A DNA stretch of 64,000 bases from CAZMRW01 sp964568805 (GTDB lineage: Bacteria; Pseudomonadota; Gammaproteobacteria; Methylococcales; Methylomonadaceae), in NCBI GenBank assembly GCA_964568805.1, contig CAZMRW010000005.1:1-64000 (forward strand), written 5' to 3'. The number at the start of each line of letters is the position of its first letter. The stretch's first letter is position 1. The position numbers were made by a program, and so were the translations under genes. Below the pieces are notes generated by a model. It searched no databases. It saw only the letters and a program-made list of their open reading frames with translations, and was not told where the DNA came from. Positions 1 through 9,024 of this stretch are shown here, piece after piece.

Positions 1-96
1 CTAACGAGATATTGAAATGCCATCGATTGACTTCACCGGCAGGGTATTTTGATTGTCCTGCTAATGACAGCAGTAAATACAGTTCAATCCATAACG

Positions 97-477
97 TCAG
101 GCCAGTTTTTTGACCCGTTCCGATGGACTGACGACATCGGTCAAACGAATACCGAATTTATCATTGACCACCACGACTTCGCCACGGGCTATCAAGGTGC
201 CATTCACCAGCACGTCCAGGGGTTCTCCGGCGAAACGGTCCAACTCAACGACAGAGCCATGCTTTAATTGCAGAAGATGTTTGATATCGACCTGAGTCCT
301 GCCAATTTCGATTGACAGGGTGACGGGGACATCGAGAATGACATCAAGGTTGATTTCATCCGATGCGGTATCCAGTGAATGATTATCTGTAACCGGATTG
401 GCAAACTCTTCAAATTCGATCTTTTTGAAATCGTCGTTAACATCTACATCGGTCAATCGATTTTGTTCTTTATCCAT
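97..477 (-). CDS. fliN: flagellar motor switch protein FliN
   Basis: FliN forms the lower part of the flagellar C-ring and, with FliM and FliG, sets rotation direction. The C-terminal two thirds is a SpoA (surface presentation of antigens) domain, recognisable from LDVILDVPVTLSIEIGRTQ through GEVVVVNDKFGIRLTDV. The N-terminal 40 residues are acidic and variable, as usual. A TTG lies four codons upstream, but the ATG at 477 follows GGAAAACGTG at good spacing and gives 126 residues, a normal length. It lies 42 bp downstream of fliM on the same strand, the classical fliM-fliN order. The next gene of a flagellar operon, fliO, would run off the window edge. Confidence 0.95.
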   Translation of the reverse strand: MDKEQNRLTDVDVNDDFKKIEFEEFANPVTDNHSLDTASDEINLDVILDVPVTLSIEIGRTQVDIKHLLQLKHGSVVELDRFAGEPLDVLVNGTLIARGEVVVVNDKFGIRLTDVVSPSERVKKLA

Positions 478-519
478 CACGTTTTCCAACTTAACTGATT
501 GTAACGCATGAAGCTCTTG

Positions 520-1503
520 TCACGAGCTTATCTTGTTAGTTACCTGCACTGCGTAATGACCGCCGGATACGCCGGATTTACCTTTAAATAAGGGTATGCC
601 ATGAACGCTAAGAACGACGGCTTCCGGGGTATCAATTAAAATCACATCCCCTTTTTTCAAGCGCATGACATCGCTTATGGTTAACTTTTTTTCCGTCAGC
701 AGGCTGGCAACATGCAATTTGGCACGGAGGATTTGTTGGCGAAAAGCCGTCTGCCACTCACAATCCTCTTCAGGGCTTTCGCTGCCAGCGATATCAAACA
801 AAGCCTTGTTCGCTTCTATCATCGAATAGGGCATGGTGATATTCAAATCGCTTTTTCCCCCTTTCATTTGAACATGAATCGTTGATATCACCACGATTTC
901 AGCAGGGTCTGCGATATTGGCAAACTTTGGGCTGACTTCCGTCCCCAAATTGTCAAAATCAAGTTCCATGACCGGTTTCCAGGCTTCTTTCAGATCATTG
1001 AAAACCATATCAAGAACTAACCGGATGACCCGCGATACAATCGGTGAAGGCTGCTTATTTTCAACCGGATTTTTCAATTGCCCGGCGCCCCCGAAATAGT
1101 GATCAACGACTGCAAACACCAGATTCGGATCCATTGTAATCAATGCACGTCCGCGCAACGGAGAAAATTTGGCTATCGTAAGGCTGGTCTGATTTTGCAA
1201 GCCTTGTATATATTCGGAAAACTGCTGAACTTGTATACCTGAACTTTCAGTGTCAACCGAAAAGCCTAAAAAACTCGACAAGGACGTTCGAAGCAGCCGG
1301 GAGAATCGTTCATTAACCGTATCCAGGACCGGCATTCGTGTGCAAATTATCCTATCCCGGCTGGAAAAATCATACTTTCTGATTTGATCATGTTGCTGGA
1401 GATCAACGAAAGCGGCCTCTTCCTCCAATTCTTCAACAAGATGGCTCTCATCCAGACCGCTAAGCAGGGCGTCTATTTCATCTTGTGTAAGTAAATCGCT
1501 CAT
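520..1503 (-). CDS. fliM: flagellar motor switch protein FliM
   Basis: FliM is the C-ring protein that binds phosphorylated CheY and passes the signal to FliG. The extreme N-terminus carries the CheY-binding motif (LLTQDEIDALLSGL). The middle domain (about residues 45-230, with DPNLVFAVVDHYFGGAG) is the CheC-like FliM fold, and a SpoA domain closes the protein (LTISDVMRLKKGDVILID). At 327 residues it is full length. It appears to be the first gene of its transcript: about 235 bp without a gene lie upstream, and fliL, which often precedes fliM, is absent. Confidence 0.97.
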   Translation of the reverse strand: MSDLLTQDEIDALLSGLDESHLVEELEEEAAFVDLQQHDQIRKYDFSSRDRIICTRMPVLDTVNERFSRLLRTSLSSFLGFSVDTESSGIQVQQFSEYIQGLQNQTSLTIAKFSPLRGRALITMDPNLVFAVVDHYFGGAGQLKNPVENKQPSPIVSRVIRLVLDMVFNDLKEAWKPVMELDFDNLGTEVSPKFANIADPAEIVVISTIHVQMKGGKSDLNITMPYSMIEANKALFDIAGSESPEEDCEWQTAFRQQILRAKLHVASLLTEKKLTISDVMRLKKGDVILIDTPEAVVLSVHGIPLFKGKSGVSGGHYAVQVTNKISS

Positions 1504-1737
1504 AATTTATCGCCTGCAAAACTGAGGCGTTATGCCCCTCTACAGTAAGTGTTCCTGTCATTTTTTCATGCATCGATTACACCTTTGTAACCGCAACTGC
1601 GTTTATCCGCAGTCAGATTTTTATCCTTGATTTTATCCTGCCGTGAACCAACTGAATTTTAAAAAAAATTTAACTACAAAATCTAAAGGGGCAATCGAAA
1701 TAATTATAGTCTGATCTTGCACAAAGGCTACGTCTTT

Positions 1738-2679
1738 TCAATTCATTTCAGGCGTTCTATCCACGGTCGCTTGTTTTGGTTTTTGAAAGGCGTAAATATA
1801 ATACTTCATCAGTCTGAGACGGCTCGCCCATTCTATTGCAGCCGTTTCAATCATGGCAGTCTTATTGGAAACACGGCATTTCCTGGCAAGATTTCTGATA
1901 TAGGCGTAGGTCGGCAGTGTATGATCGGTAATATCGAGCTCGACCCGTAGCTTGAATTGGGTCTGTGCAGCGAGTTTTCGATAATGCTTGCTTGTACACT
2001 GCACATTGCATTTCCCGTAAAAACCGGTACTTAACCGTTCGGGCAGACTCATCTTCATCATTACCAGAGGCAGTAAGGCAGCTCCCGGTATAAAATCGGA
2101 TAACGCCAAAAAACCTCCGGGCCTCAAAACCCGGTAGGCTTCTTCAAAAAACATCTTGCGGTCAGGGAAATGAAAGATGCATTCGACCGCCAGCACGGCA
2201 TCGAAAGAATGGTCTTGAAATGGCAACGCACAGGCATTGCCTTGTAGAAATTGAATGCGATTATCCGCCAGAGGCTTGACTGTCGCCTGCGCCCGAAACA
2301 ATTGTCGCTCGTCAAGGTTTAAACCGACCAGTTCCATGCCGGTATAATGTTCGTTGATATGGGCCACGGTGCCGCCGAATCCGCATCCGGCATCAAGCAC
2401 CTGAAGACCGTTTTTGATCCGACCTGCCAGACAAAGCTGTCCGGTCAAATTTTCCGCCGCGTCGGCAAAGTCCGAAGCCGTCATAGCCGCAAGCCCCGGC
2501 TGATACCAATAACCCCAATGCACGTGCCTGCCAAAACTTTGCGCGACGTCATCATCGCCGTCCTTGATCAATCCCAATAATAAATCGAAATAAGGCAGAT
2601 TGACTTTGGCGATGCTGTCTTGTTTTTGCTTGATCGGAATTGACTGTTCGTCCGGGAGGGAGTTATTCATTGGGTACAT
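1738..2679 (-). CDS. class I SAM-dependent methyltransferase
   Basis: A 313-residue Rossmann-fold methyltransferase of the Methyltransf_11/25 type. Motif I (VLDAGCGFGG, about residues 94-103), the acidic motif II region (GLNLDERQL), motif III (FDAVLAVECIFHFPDR) and a post-motif (VLRPGGFLALSDF) are all visible. The GCGFGG and VECIFHF signatures resemble small-molecule methyltransferases such as those acting on sarcosine, phosphoethanolamine, sterols or macrolides. The substrate cannot be read from sequence. It is transcribed alone on the minus strand between fliM and the LTA-synthase-like gene. An in-frame ATG three codons later is an alternative start. Confidence 0.85.
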   Translation of the reverse strand: MYPMNNSLPDEQSIPIKQKQDSIAKVNLPYFDLLLGLIKDGDDDVAQSFGRHVHWGYWYQPGLAAMTASDFADAAENLTGQLCLAGRIKNGLQVLDAGCGFGGTVAHINEHYTGMELVGLNLDERQLFRAQATVKPLADNRIQFLQGNACALPFQDHSFDAVLAVECIFHFPDRKMFFEEAYRVLRPGGFLALSDFIPGAALLPLVMMKMSLPERLSTGFYGKCNVQCTSKHYRKLAAQTQFKLRVELDITDHTLPTYAYIRNLARKCRVSNKTAMIETAAIEWASRLRLMKYYIYAFQKPKQATVDRTPEMN

Positions 2680-2800
2680 CAGAGTCCGATAACAAATCTA
2701 TTCATGCACTCACTGTACCGCATTCCTAAATTGAAGCAAACCTATGGCAGTTAATATCCGGAGAGTCCCTCGGTGCAGTTCTTGCCGTTCAACACCCCGG

Positions 2801-4723
2801 CTACTGATAGCGGCTCAGGCGGTGCGTCCAGATATAATCCGCTGACTGATAATAAGCCATTTCTTCCAGAACCATCTGCGGCTCGGCATCACTATCCAGA
2901 GGTTTATGTTTACCCAAAGGGTCGGCAATCAAGTCTACCTGCTTCTGGGGCGACAATATCGCCAGCTTATTGTCCTTGAATAGTCCGAGCTTCTGATAAT
3001 TGCTGATCAGCGCCCTGCCTTCGTCCTGACGCATTTTCAGGATATTTTGGCCATAAAACTGGCTTTCGTAGCTAAAGTTCAGGAGTCCCAGAATAGTCGG
3101 AGCGACATCGATCTGACTGGATAGCCGGTCATTTCTGGCCGGACTCACATGTCTGGGCGCATAGATAAACAACGGGATATGGTATCGATCGACGGGGAGG
3201 TCAAATTTATGCGCACTGCCGGCGCAATGGTCGGCGACCACAACAAACAGGGTGTCTGCAAACCAGGGTTTGGTTTTAGCCTCTTTGATAAACTCCTGCA
3301 GCGCATAATCGGTGTATTTAACTCCTCCCGCGCGGCCTGTTCCGGGAGGGATATCGATCTTCCTGTCAGGATAAGTAAAGGGACGGTGATTACTGGTGGT
3401 CATGATCTGAAAGAAAAACGGCTTTTTGTGCTGGTAATCGATGTCTGCTTCCCTGATCGTTCGATTAAAAATGATGTCATCCGATACGCCCCAGGCATTG
3501 GCAAATGTGATCTCTTCTTCAGTTAAATCGGTTTCATCGACGATCCGATAACCGTTGCCCGAATAAAAGGCATTCATATTGTCAAAGTAGCCGCGTCCCC
3601 CATAGAGAAAGGCGGTATCGTAACCACGCTGCTGAAATACCCTGCCCAGACTGAATAGCTTGTCGTTGCCCGGCCGTTTGACGATGGATTGTCCGGGCGT
3701 TGGCGGAATCGAAAGCGTTATGGCTTCAAGCCCTCTGATGGTGCGGGTCCCGGTTGCATAGAAATTGGTGAACAATAAGCCCTGTTTAAACCATTGATCC
3801 ATAAATGGAGTAATGTGCTCCGTGCTGCCGAAAGTTGCCAAGAATTCTGCGCTTAGGCTTTCAACCGTAATCAGGATCACATTCAGATGTTTTTCAGCTC
3901 CGGGCTGTCGAATCATCCGTTTGATGTTATATAAATCCCTCTTTTTCGTTGGCGCAGGCTTTGCGGCTAGTTCCGACCTGATGACGCCTGATAATTGCCG
4001 GTCATCTCCGAGTTTGTAAAAATGCCGGTAATCCAGTTCATTATTTCTGAATGCGGCAAAAAACTGATAAGGACCGTTGGCGGAAATCTCATTAAGATAG
4101 GTATTGGCGGAAAACTGATGCCATGACGGCCCGACTGCTGCATAACTGATCACAGGTAAAAGAAGCAATACAGCGGTGATTTTAAGCCGCGAAAAAAATG
4201 ATCCGCTGGCATCAAAACTTTTCGACAGCCTGTTTCTGACCAGATAAAAACACAGTACGGTGAACGTCAGGATACCCGAAAGAATCCATCCCATCGGATA
4301 AGACTCGATGATATTGTTGATCACTTCATGAGTATAAATCAGATAATCAACCGCAATAAAATTAAAGCGGACGCCAAACTCATCCCAAAAAGTCCATTCG
4401 GAGGCTTCGATAAAAAACAATAGGTATAAATTGACAAAGAAACCGATCGATACAATTATTCTATTGATTTTGCTTTGGTAAATTGAATTGGGAAGAAACA
4501 ACAAATACAGCGCGAAAGGGATTAACAGATAACTGAAAAAAGCCAGATCATTGATGATGCCGAGAAAAAACGCCAGAACAATCAGGTAAACAGGCGAATC
4601 GATGTCAGACAGTTGCTTGATCAGCAACGTCACTCTGAGTAAGGCGAAAGCTGCCAGATTAATCCATAAAAATAGCAAAACGATAGAAAACCGAGTTTTT
4701 TCAACTATTTTCATGACGCCCAT
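2801..4723 (-). CDS. LTA synthase family membrane sulfatase/phosphotransferase
   Basis: A 640-residue inner-membrane enzyme. The N-terminal ~190 residues contain about five membrane segments, and the remainder is a periplasmic alkaline-phosphatase/sulfatase fold. Characteristic sites are visible: metal-binding Glu in ITVESLSAEF, nucleophile Thr in the YATGTRTIRGLEAI stretch, NHRPF and VVADHCAGS near the end. Gram-negative relatives transfer phosphoglycerol (OpgB/MdoB-type) or phosphoethanolamine groups to envelope glycans or lipids. Which reaction applies here is unknown. The start follows AAGGG at 8 nt spacing. No opg genes are adjacent. Confidence 0.88.
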   Translation of the reverse strand: MGVMKIVEKTRFSIVLLFLWINLAAFALLRVTLLIKQLSDIDSPVYLIVLAFFLGIINDLAFFSYLLIPFALYLLFLPNSIYQSKINRIIVSIGFFVNLYLLFFIEASEWTFWDEFGVRFNFIAVDYLIYTHEVINNIIESYPMGWILSGILTFTVLCFYLVRNRLSKSFDASGSFFSRLKITAVLLLLPVISYAAVGPSWHQFSANTYLNEISANGPYQFFAAFRNNELDYRHFYKLGDDRQLSGVIRSELAAKPAPTKKRDLYNIKRMIRQPGAEKHLNVILITVESLSAEFLATFGSTEHITPFMDQWFKQGLLFTNFYATGTRTIRGLEAITLSIPPTPGQSIVKRPGNDKLFSLGRVFQQRGYDTAFLYGGRGYFDNMNAFYSGNGYRIVDETDLTEEEITFANAWGVSDDIIFNRTIREADIDYQHKKPFFFQIMTTSNHRPFTYPDRKIDIPPGTGRAGGVKYTDYALQEFIKEAKTKPWFADTLFVVVADHCAGSAHKFDLPVDRYHIPLFIYAPRHVSPARNDRLSSQIDVAPTILGLLNFSYESQFYGQNILKMRQDEGRALISNYQKLGLFKDNKLAILSPQKQVDLIADPLGKHKPLDSDAEPQMVLEEMAYYQSADYIWTHRLSRYQ

Positions 4724-4746
4724 TGCAGTTACCCTTGAAGTATAAA

Positions 4747-5043
4747 TTAAAAAACACTAACGAAGAAAATCAGCGCACGACCAGGAAGAAAAGGTCGAGG
4801 ATTAAAATAACGTTCGCCATTGTGCAGGATCGTTACCACAAGCCAGTGTACCTTATCAGGCCATTGCTTCAGCCTTGCATCGTAACAATGCCGGGCGACC
4901 CATAGGCTAATCCGGCTGAAATAAGGCCCGGAAAACAGAGCTAAAAACGATAGACATGGCGGGACAAATTGGATAACGTTAAAATTATCGATAGCCAATT
5001 TAATTTCGGAAGGCAATAACTGTTCCTCAAATGAATTGAACAT
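4747..5043 (-). CDS. hypothetical small protein (doubtful)
   Basis: A possible 98-residue protein with a hydrophobic stretch (FVPPCLSFLALFSGPYF) and several aromatic and basic residues. It ends 23 bp before the LTA-synthase-like gene on the same strand, which would fit co-transcription. However, no convincing ribosome binding site precedes its ATG, and I do not recognise a family. It may be spurious. Confidence 0.3.
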   Translation of the reverse strand: MFNSFEEQLLPSEIKLAIDNFNVIQFVPPCLSFLALFSGPYFSRISLWVARHCYDARLKQWPDKVHWLVVTILHNGERYFNPRPFLPGRALIFFVSVF

Positions 5044-5168
5044 GGGGCAGTTTAATTAATGCCGGATTAAATCCTGCTTAATATCTTGTTAATTTAACGT
5101 TAAGAAATTTATCAGAGAACAGGATTGGGCCGAAAAAAATCGGATACTGGCGGCTCTCGATCGAGTCT

Positions 5169-5265
5169 GTGTAAAAACATAAAAAAGCTATGAACAGTGG
5201 AATATTTTTTAAATCACGATTTTAGTAGTGCGTTTTTACACGGGTTCGACCACAAGCGGTCGAAC
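5169..5265. repeat. inverted repeats in intergenic region
   Basis: GTGTAAAAAC at 5169-5178 is repeated inverted (GTTTTTACAC) at 5232-5241. It is followed directly by a short hairpin with arms GTTCGACC (5244-5251) and GGTCGAAC (5258-5265). The elements lie in the 486-bp gap between the two genes flanking 5044-5529. They could be transcription-termination or regulatory hairpins; no T-tract follows to make a standard terminator. Confidence 0.4.
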
Positions 5266-5315
5266 GAATATTCTTTTTGATTAGAATAACTTAAATCTGA
5301 TAATTGTTACTGTAT

Positions 5316-5395
5316 TATAATCCCCCTCCGGTTAAGTGCCATGGCAGGTTGCATGCGTGATTGCAAGACCTGACGCTGTCCTTTCTTCAGGGACA
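5316..5395 (+). ncRNA. candidate structured leader or small RNA
   Basis: A perfect TATAAT at 5316-5321 could be a -10 box. Downstream are closely packed small hairpins: the palindrome TGCCATGGCA (5337-5346), CAGGT/ACCTG enclosing TGCA/TGCA (5345-5372), and TGTCC/GGACA (5377-5395). No open reading frame explains the stretch. It lies 130 bp upstream of the membrane protein at 5530, so it may be its structured 5' leader or a separate small RNA. I recognise no Rfam-type family; the -35 (TTAAAT, 5291-5296) is weak. Confidence 0.25.
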
Positions 5396-5529
5396 ACATG
5401 TATCAAGCCAATGACTATTTTATTATAAAAATCAATACGATAATAGCTTTCGTACCGGCAAATTAGTTAAGCCGGCTTACATAATTGGATTATTTTTTGC
5501 ATTAAAGCAACACCCGAAGCTTCTTTTTC

Positions 5530-6042
5530 ATGGATTTATTACTCAAATACCTCGCTCTTTGTTTTTTTTTCAATAACCCCTCTGATTTGATTCCGCCAAA
5601 ATCTTTCATGTGGAAAAACGTCATCTTTTATCTGGTCTCCGGGATGATCGTTGAGGGTTTAATCTCTGATCCTGCTGATGGTGCCCTGGAGGTCATCTTA
5701 CGTACCATTATGGCATTTTCGACTGTTGGCGTAATATTGATCATCCAGAAAAAATGGCATTATTACAATCAACTGTATACAGCAATCTTCGTCTGCGAAA
5801 ATTTTATCATGACCCTGGCGACGGCAACCGAAGGCCTATATCACTTGATGATTATGGAGCACATCGAAAAAGCGGAGGAAATTTCAATTGGCTTGGGAGT
5901 GTTTTTGGTTCTCTGGTATATCGTGATTATCAGCTATATTTTTCGGCAATTGTTAGAATTTAAAATGAGTAACAGCCTTATGATGGCATTCAGCTATTTC
6001 GTTTTAACCTACGGCATTCCGATGTTGTTTATGGATATCTAA
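5530..6042 (+). CDS. 170-residue integral membrane protein, paralogue of 61815-62327
   Basis: An uncharacterised membrane protein with about five hydrophobic helices. It starts with LALCFFFNNPSDL and has an NVIFYLVSG segment, a short DPADGALE loop, and ends FSYFVLTYGIPMLFMDI. The protein at 61815-62327 has the same length (170 residues) and the same landmarks in order (LPLCWFQHNPLEL, NLIFYFLV, DDPIESFYE, LLVLWD..LVTYI), so the two are distant paralogues. The layout loosely recalls small Yip1-like membrane proteins, but I cannot assign a function. It stands alone, preceded by the structured region at 5316-5395. Confidence 0.75.
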   Translation: MDLLLKYLALCFFFNNPSDLIPPKSFMWKNVIFYLVSGMIVEGLISDPADGALEVILRTIMAFSTVGVILIIQKKWHYYNQLYTAIFVCENFIMTLATATEGLYHLMIMEHIEKAEEISIGLGVFLVLWYIVIISYIFRQLLEFKMSNSLMMAFSYFVLTYGIPMLFMDI

Positions 6043-6243
6043 ATCTTTCTGCTTAAAGCAATGCTCGAGTTTGATATTGATGCTTGCCGAACCGAATGCC
6101 TATAGGTTCTGCTAAACCGTCGCCGATACCATTGATAAGTATCGTTGAACCAAGGCATTTATCGGCCGATGCGCCGGCGTGAAGCTGTGATGCTTCTGCC
6201 GGGCTGGCTGGTTAATGGTTAGGTTATTTTCCCGTTGCAAATC

Positions 6244-7500
6244 TCAAAACCGCCAATAAACTGTTGTCCCTTTGTTTTTTTCGCTCTCAATCGTTAACCG
6301 CCAACCATAGTATTCGCAAATTCGTTTTGAGATGGCCAGACCCAGACCGCTGCCCTGGCTGGATACGCCCCGATAGCCACGTTCAAAAGCCTGCTCAAGT
6401 TCAAATTTATCCATGCCGGGACCGGTATCCGCTACCGAAATCTCATGATCGCTCAGAAAAATGGTCACCGTTCCCTTATCGGTATAAGAGAAGGCGTTTT
6501 TGATCAAATTACCCATCAGCATCGAGACCATCGGGCCGGGCGCATTGATGCCGGGATGTCCTTGCATTTTTATGGCCACGGTGACCTTCCTGGCCAGCAA
6601 TCCTCTGTACTCATCGATCAGTTTCTCGACAATGGTAACGAGCTCGGTTTTGTCGGTGGATTCGCCCGCAGAAACCGGGTTTCGAGCCAGTGTTAATAAG
6701 GTGTCCAGGCGTTCCGCCATCTCTTTTGCCGATCGGTTAATACGCTCTACCCGTTGTGCAACATCATTAGGAATTTCCTGCTTCGACAACAGGCCTTCGC
6801 TCGTCGCCATAATCACCGCCAGCGGCGTCCTTAACTCATGGCTGGCGTTGCCGGTAAATTCTCTTTCACGCTGAATCAGCGCCTGCAAACGGCGGCTGTA
6901 GGCATCGAATTCCAATGCCAGCATGCCCACCTCATCATCGGTGTAATCATCAGAAAGATAGCCGCTTGCCTTTTCAGGATTCAGTTTCTTTATCCGGGAA
7001 GCCAACGAGGCGACCGGTTCAATAACCTTTTTGGAAAACCACAGGCCGTACCAGGTCGCCAGACAAAGAATGATGATGACCGTTGCAACCAGATAGACCA
7101 TCAATGTACGTTCTACCGTTTCGAAATCAGTATCATCATAAATCAGGGTATAGCGCACCTCATTGTGCTTTTTAATGGCGACGTCATAACCATGCTGGTT
7201 ATACTCCACATCATGGATCCCTTCGGGATAACGGGACAGAAATAACAAGTCGGGATTGGGATTGTTGGCATCACCTTTATAAACAACCCAGTTTTTTGAG
7301 CTCAGAATCGTCAAATTCGGGTCTGACTCCGAAAGTTTGATGAAGTGTTCCAGTTCTTCGGTTAAATAAGAATCCATAAATTGCCTTTCCAACGATTGAA
7401 AGGAAATTTTCAGAAATACCAGCATGAAGATGCCGATTAGAAGGCCTAAAATCGGGTAGGTCAGAAATATCCTGAACCGGATTTTATGACGGTAAGGCAT
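6244..7500 (-). CDS. two-component sensor histidine kinase
   Basis: A 418-residue membrane kinase. It has TM1 (about 10-34), a ~100-residue periplasmic sensor, TM2 (about 133-155), a HAMP linker, HisKA with the phospho-acceptor His221 in NASHELRTPLAV, and an HATPase domain with N box (GNLIKNAFSYTDKG), G1 (VADTGPGMD) and G2 (GSGLGLAISKRI). It overlaps the upstream response regulator by 17 bp, so the pair is co-translated. The divergent cytochrome b561 and metal ATPase genes are the natural candidate targets. The sensed signal is unknown; a metal, cation or envelope-redox cue would fit the context. Confidence 0.93.
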   Translation of the reverse strand: MPYRHKIRFRIFLTYPILGLLIGIFMLVFLKISFQSLERQFMDSYLTEELEHFIKLSESDPNLTILSSKNWVVYKGDANNPNPDLLFLSRYPEGIHDVEYNQHGYDVAIKKHNEVRYTLIYDDTDFETVERTLMVYLVATVIIILCLATWYGLWFSKKVIEPVASLASRIKKLNPEKASGYLSDDYTDDEVGMLALEFDAYSRRLQALIQREREFTGNASHELRTPLAVIMATSEGLLSKQEIPNDVAQRVERINRSAKEMAERLDTLLTLARNPVSAGESTDKTELVTIVEKLIDEYRGLLARKVTVAIKMQGHPGINAPGPMVSMLMGNLIKNAFSYTDKGTVTIFLSDHEISVADTGPGMDKFELEQAFERGYRGVSSQGSGLGLAISKRICEYYGWRLTIESEKNKGTTVYWRF

Positions 7501-8173
7501 TGCCAGCTTTTAGTTGGTAACCGACTCCGCGGATGGTATGCAATAGCGGCGTGGAAAAGGATTTATCAACGGCATTGCGCAAATGATGTATATGAACGCG
7601 CAGGGCTTCGCCGTCAGGCGGAGTATCGCCCCAAATGTTATATTCCAAATTCCGCCTGGATACCACACGCGGCGATTGCCGCATCAGCAGCTCCAGAATT
7701 TGAAATTCGATAGCCGTTAATTCGATCGCGACACCTGCTCTGCTGACTTCGCGGGTTTCAGGCTTGAGTTCCAGATCGGCGACACGCAATACTGTTTGCT
7801 GACGGCTTCCGTTCTGCCTGCGAGCCAAGGCGTTGAGCCGCAGCTTGAGTTCTTTTAACGAAAACGGCTTGATCAAATAATCATCCGCTCCCTGTTCGAA
7901 CCCGCTGATCCGGTCCTCCAATGTATCCCTGGCCGTCAGCATTAAGATAGGAACCCAATTGCCGGCATCCTGGCGCAATCTTTTACATAGCTCCAATCCG
8001 CTGATGCCGGGCAACATTAAATCCAGAACGATCGCGTCGTAATGATTGACAACCGCCAAATGCAAACCGGTAATACCATCGGCGGCGGTATCGACAATAT
8101 CGCCCTGCTCCTCAAAAAAATCGGCAAGTTCGATGGATAAGTCCTTATTATCTTCAATGATGAGTAGCCGCAT
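7484..8173 (-). CDS. OmpR/PhoB-family response regulator
   Basis: A 229-residue transcription factor. The receiver domain carries the acidic pocket (IEDN), the phospho-acceptor Asp51 in IVLDLMLPGISG and the conserved Lys in DDYLIKPF. The C-terminal winged helix ends with the family signature HTIRGVGYQLK. I chose the ATG at 8173; a TTG five codons upstream is less likely because homologues begin MRLLIIEDN. It is the first gene of the pair with the kinase at 6244-7500. The ~250-bp space to the divergent cytochrome b561 gene probably holds its operator. Confidence 0.95.
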   Translation of the reverse strand: MRLLIIEDNKDLSIELADFFEEQGDIVDTAADGITGLHLAVVNHYDAIVLDLMLPGISGLELCKRLRQDAGNWVPILMLTARDTLEDRISGFEQGADDYLIKPFSLKELKLRLNALARRQNGSRQQTVLRVADLELKPETREVSRAGVAIELTAIEFQILELLMRQSPRVVSRRNLEYNIWGDTPPDGEALRVHIHHLRNAVDKSFSTPLLHTIRGVGYQLKAGNALPS

Positions 8174-8424
8174 AAACTTACCAGACAAATGGACAGGGAT
8201 TTGAGAACAGAAACTTTTCCATTCAGGTTTCCATGCTGATCATTTTCCATCGCTGTCTAATGAAACAGAACACTCATTGGCTAACGATCATGGAAACAGG
8301 ATTATTGATTTAAGGTTTTAAAAAATAACTCCACAGAGAATATGATAAGCCTTATTCGGTTTTTTCAGCATCATTTCAGAATGAGTTTCTATTATAGAGG
8401 CCTTAGTCAATTAAGGAGCTTAAA

Positions 8425-8982
8425 ATGCAAGCACAAACTTATGTTAAAGTATGGGATCTTCCCCTCCGGATCTTTCACTGGCTTTTGGTCGCCGGATTTC
8501 TGATTGCTTATCTGACCGAAGACGAGCTTTTAACCGTTCATGTATGGGCCGGTTATCTGGTCACCGGCCTTTTGTTTTTCAGATTGGTCTGGGGGATTAG
8601 CGGCACCCGTTATGCACGATTCTCTAATTTTATTTGCAGCCCGGCAGCATCACTTGCCTATATCAAGGATATGCTTGCCTTAAAGGCCAAACGATATATC
8701 GGGCATAATCCTGCCGGCGCGGCCATGATCGTGCTCTTGCTGATCAGTTTGGCATTGACCTCGATCACCGGCCTTGCCGTCTACGGCGCGGAACAGGCGG
8801 CCGGTCCCTTATCCGCGATAGGGAGCCGTCATGAAAAACTGTGGGAAGAAGTTCATGAATTCTTCGCCAATTTCACTCTGTTCCTGGTTTTTCTCCATGT
8901 TTTTGGCGTATTGGTTGAAAGCGTTATCCACCGTGAAAATCTGATTAAAGCCATGTGGAATGGCAAGAAGAAACCGGAATGA
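8425..8982 (+). CDS. cytochrome b561 domain protein
   Basis: A 185-residue four-helix membrane cytochrome b of the Ni-hydrogenase/b561 type. Candidate haem-ligand histidines are PLRIFHW and LTVHVWAGY in the first two helices, and the cluster HEKLWEEVHEFF...FLHVFGV near the end. Such proteins pass electrons between quinone and periplasmic partners. An AAGGAG box precedes the ATG by 7 nt. A P-type ATPase gene follows after 42 bp on the same strand, and a two-component system is divergent, so the two genes probably form one regulated unit. Confidence 0.9.
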   Translation: MQAQTYVKVWDLPLRIFHWLLVAGFLIAYLTEDELLTVHVWAGYLVTGLLFFRLVWGISGTRYARFSNFICSPAASLAYIKDMLALKAKRYIGHNPAGAAMIVLLLISLALTSITGLAVYGAEQAAGPLSAIGSRHEKLWEEVHEFFANFTLFLVFLHVFGVLVESVIHRENLIKAMWNGKKKPE

Positions 8983-9024
8983 GACTCCGATAGATAAAAC
9001 TCATACCCATTTGCATAAATCATT

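Noticed and set aside
1..102. Possible 5' end of fliO downstream of fliN on the minus strand
   Set aside because: One minus-strand frame stays open to the window edge and encodes a hydrophobic stretch (ELYLLLSLAG), but it has no ATG, GTG or TTG that could start it after fliN. The window ends too soon to decide.
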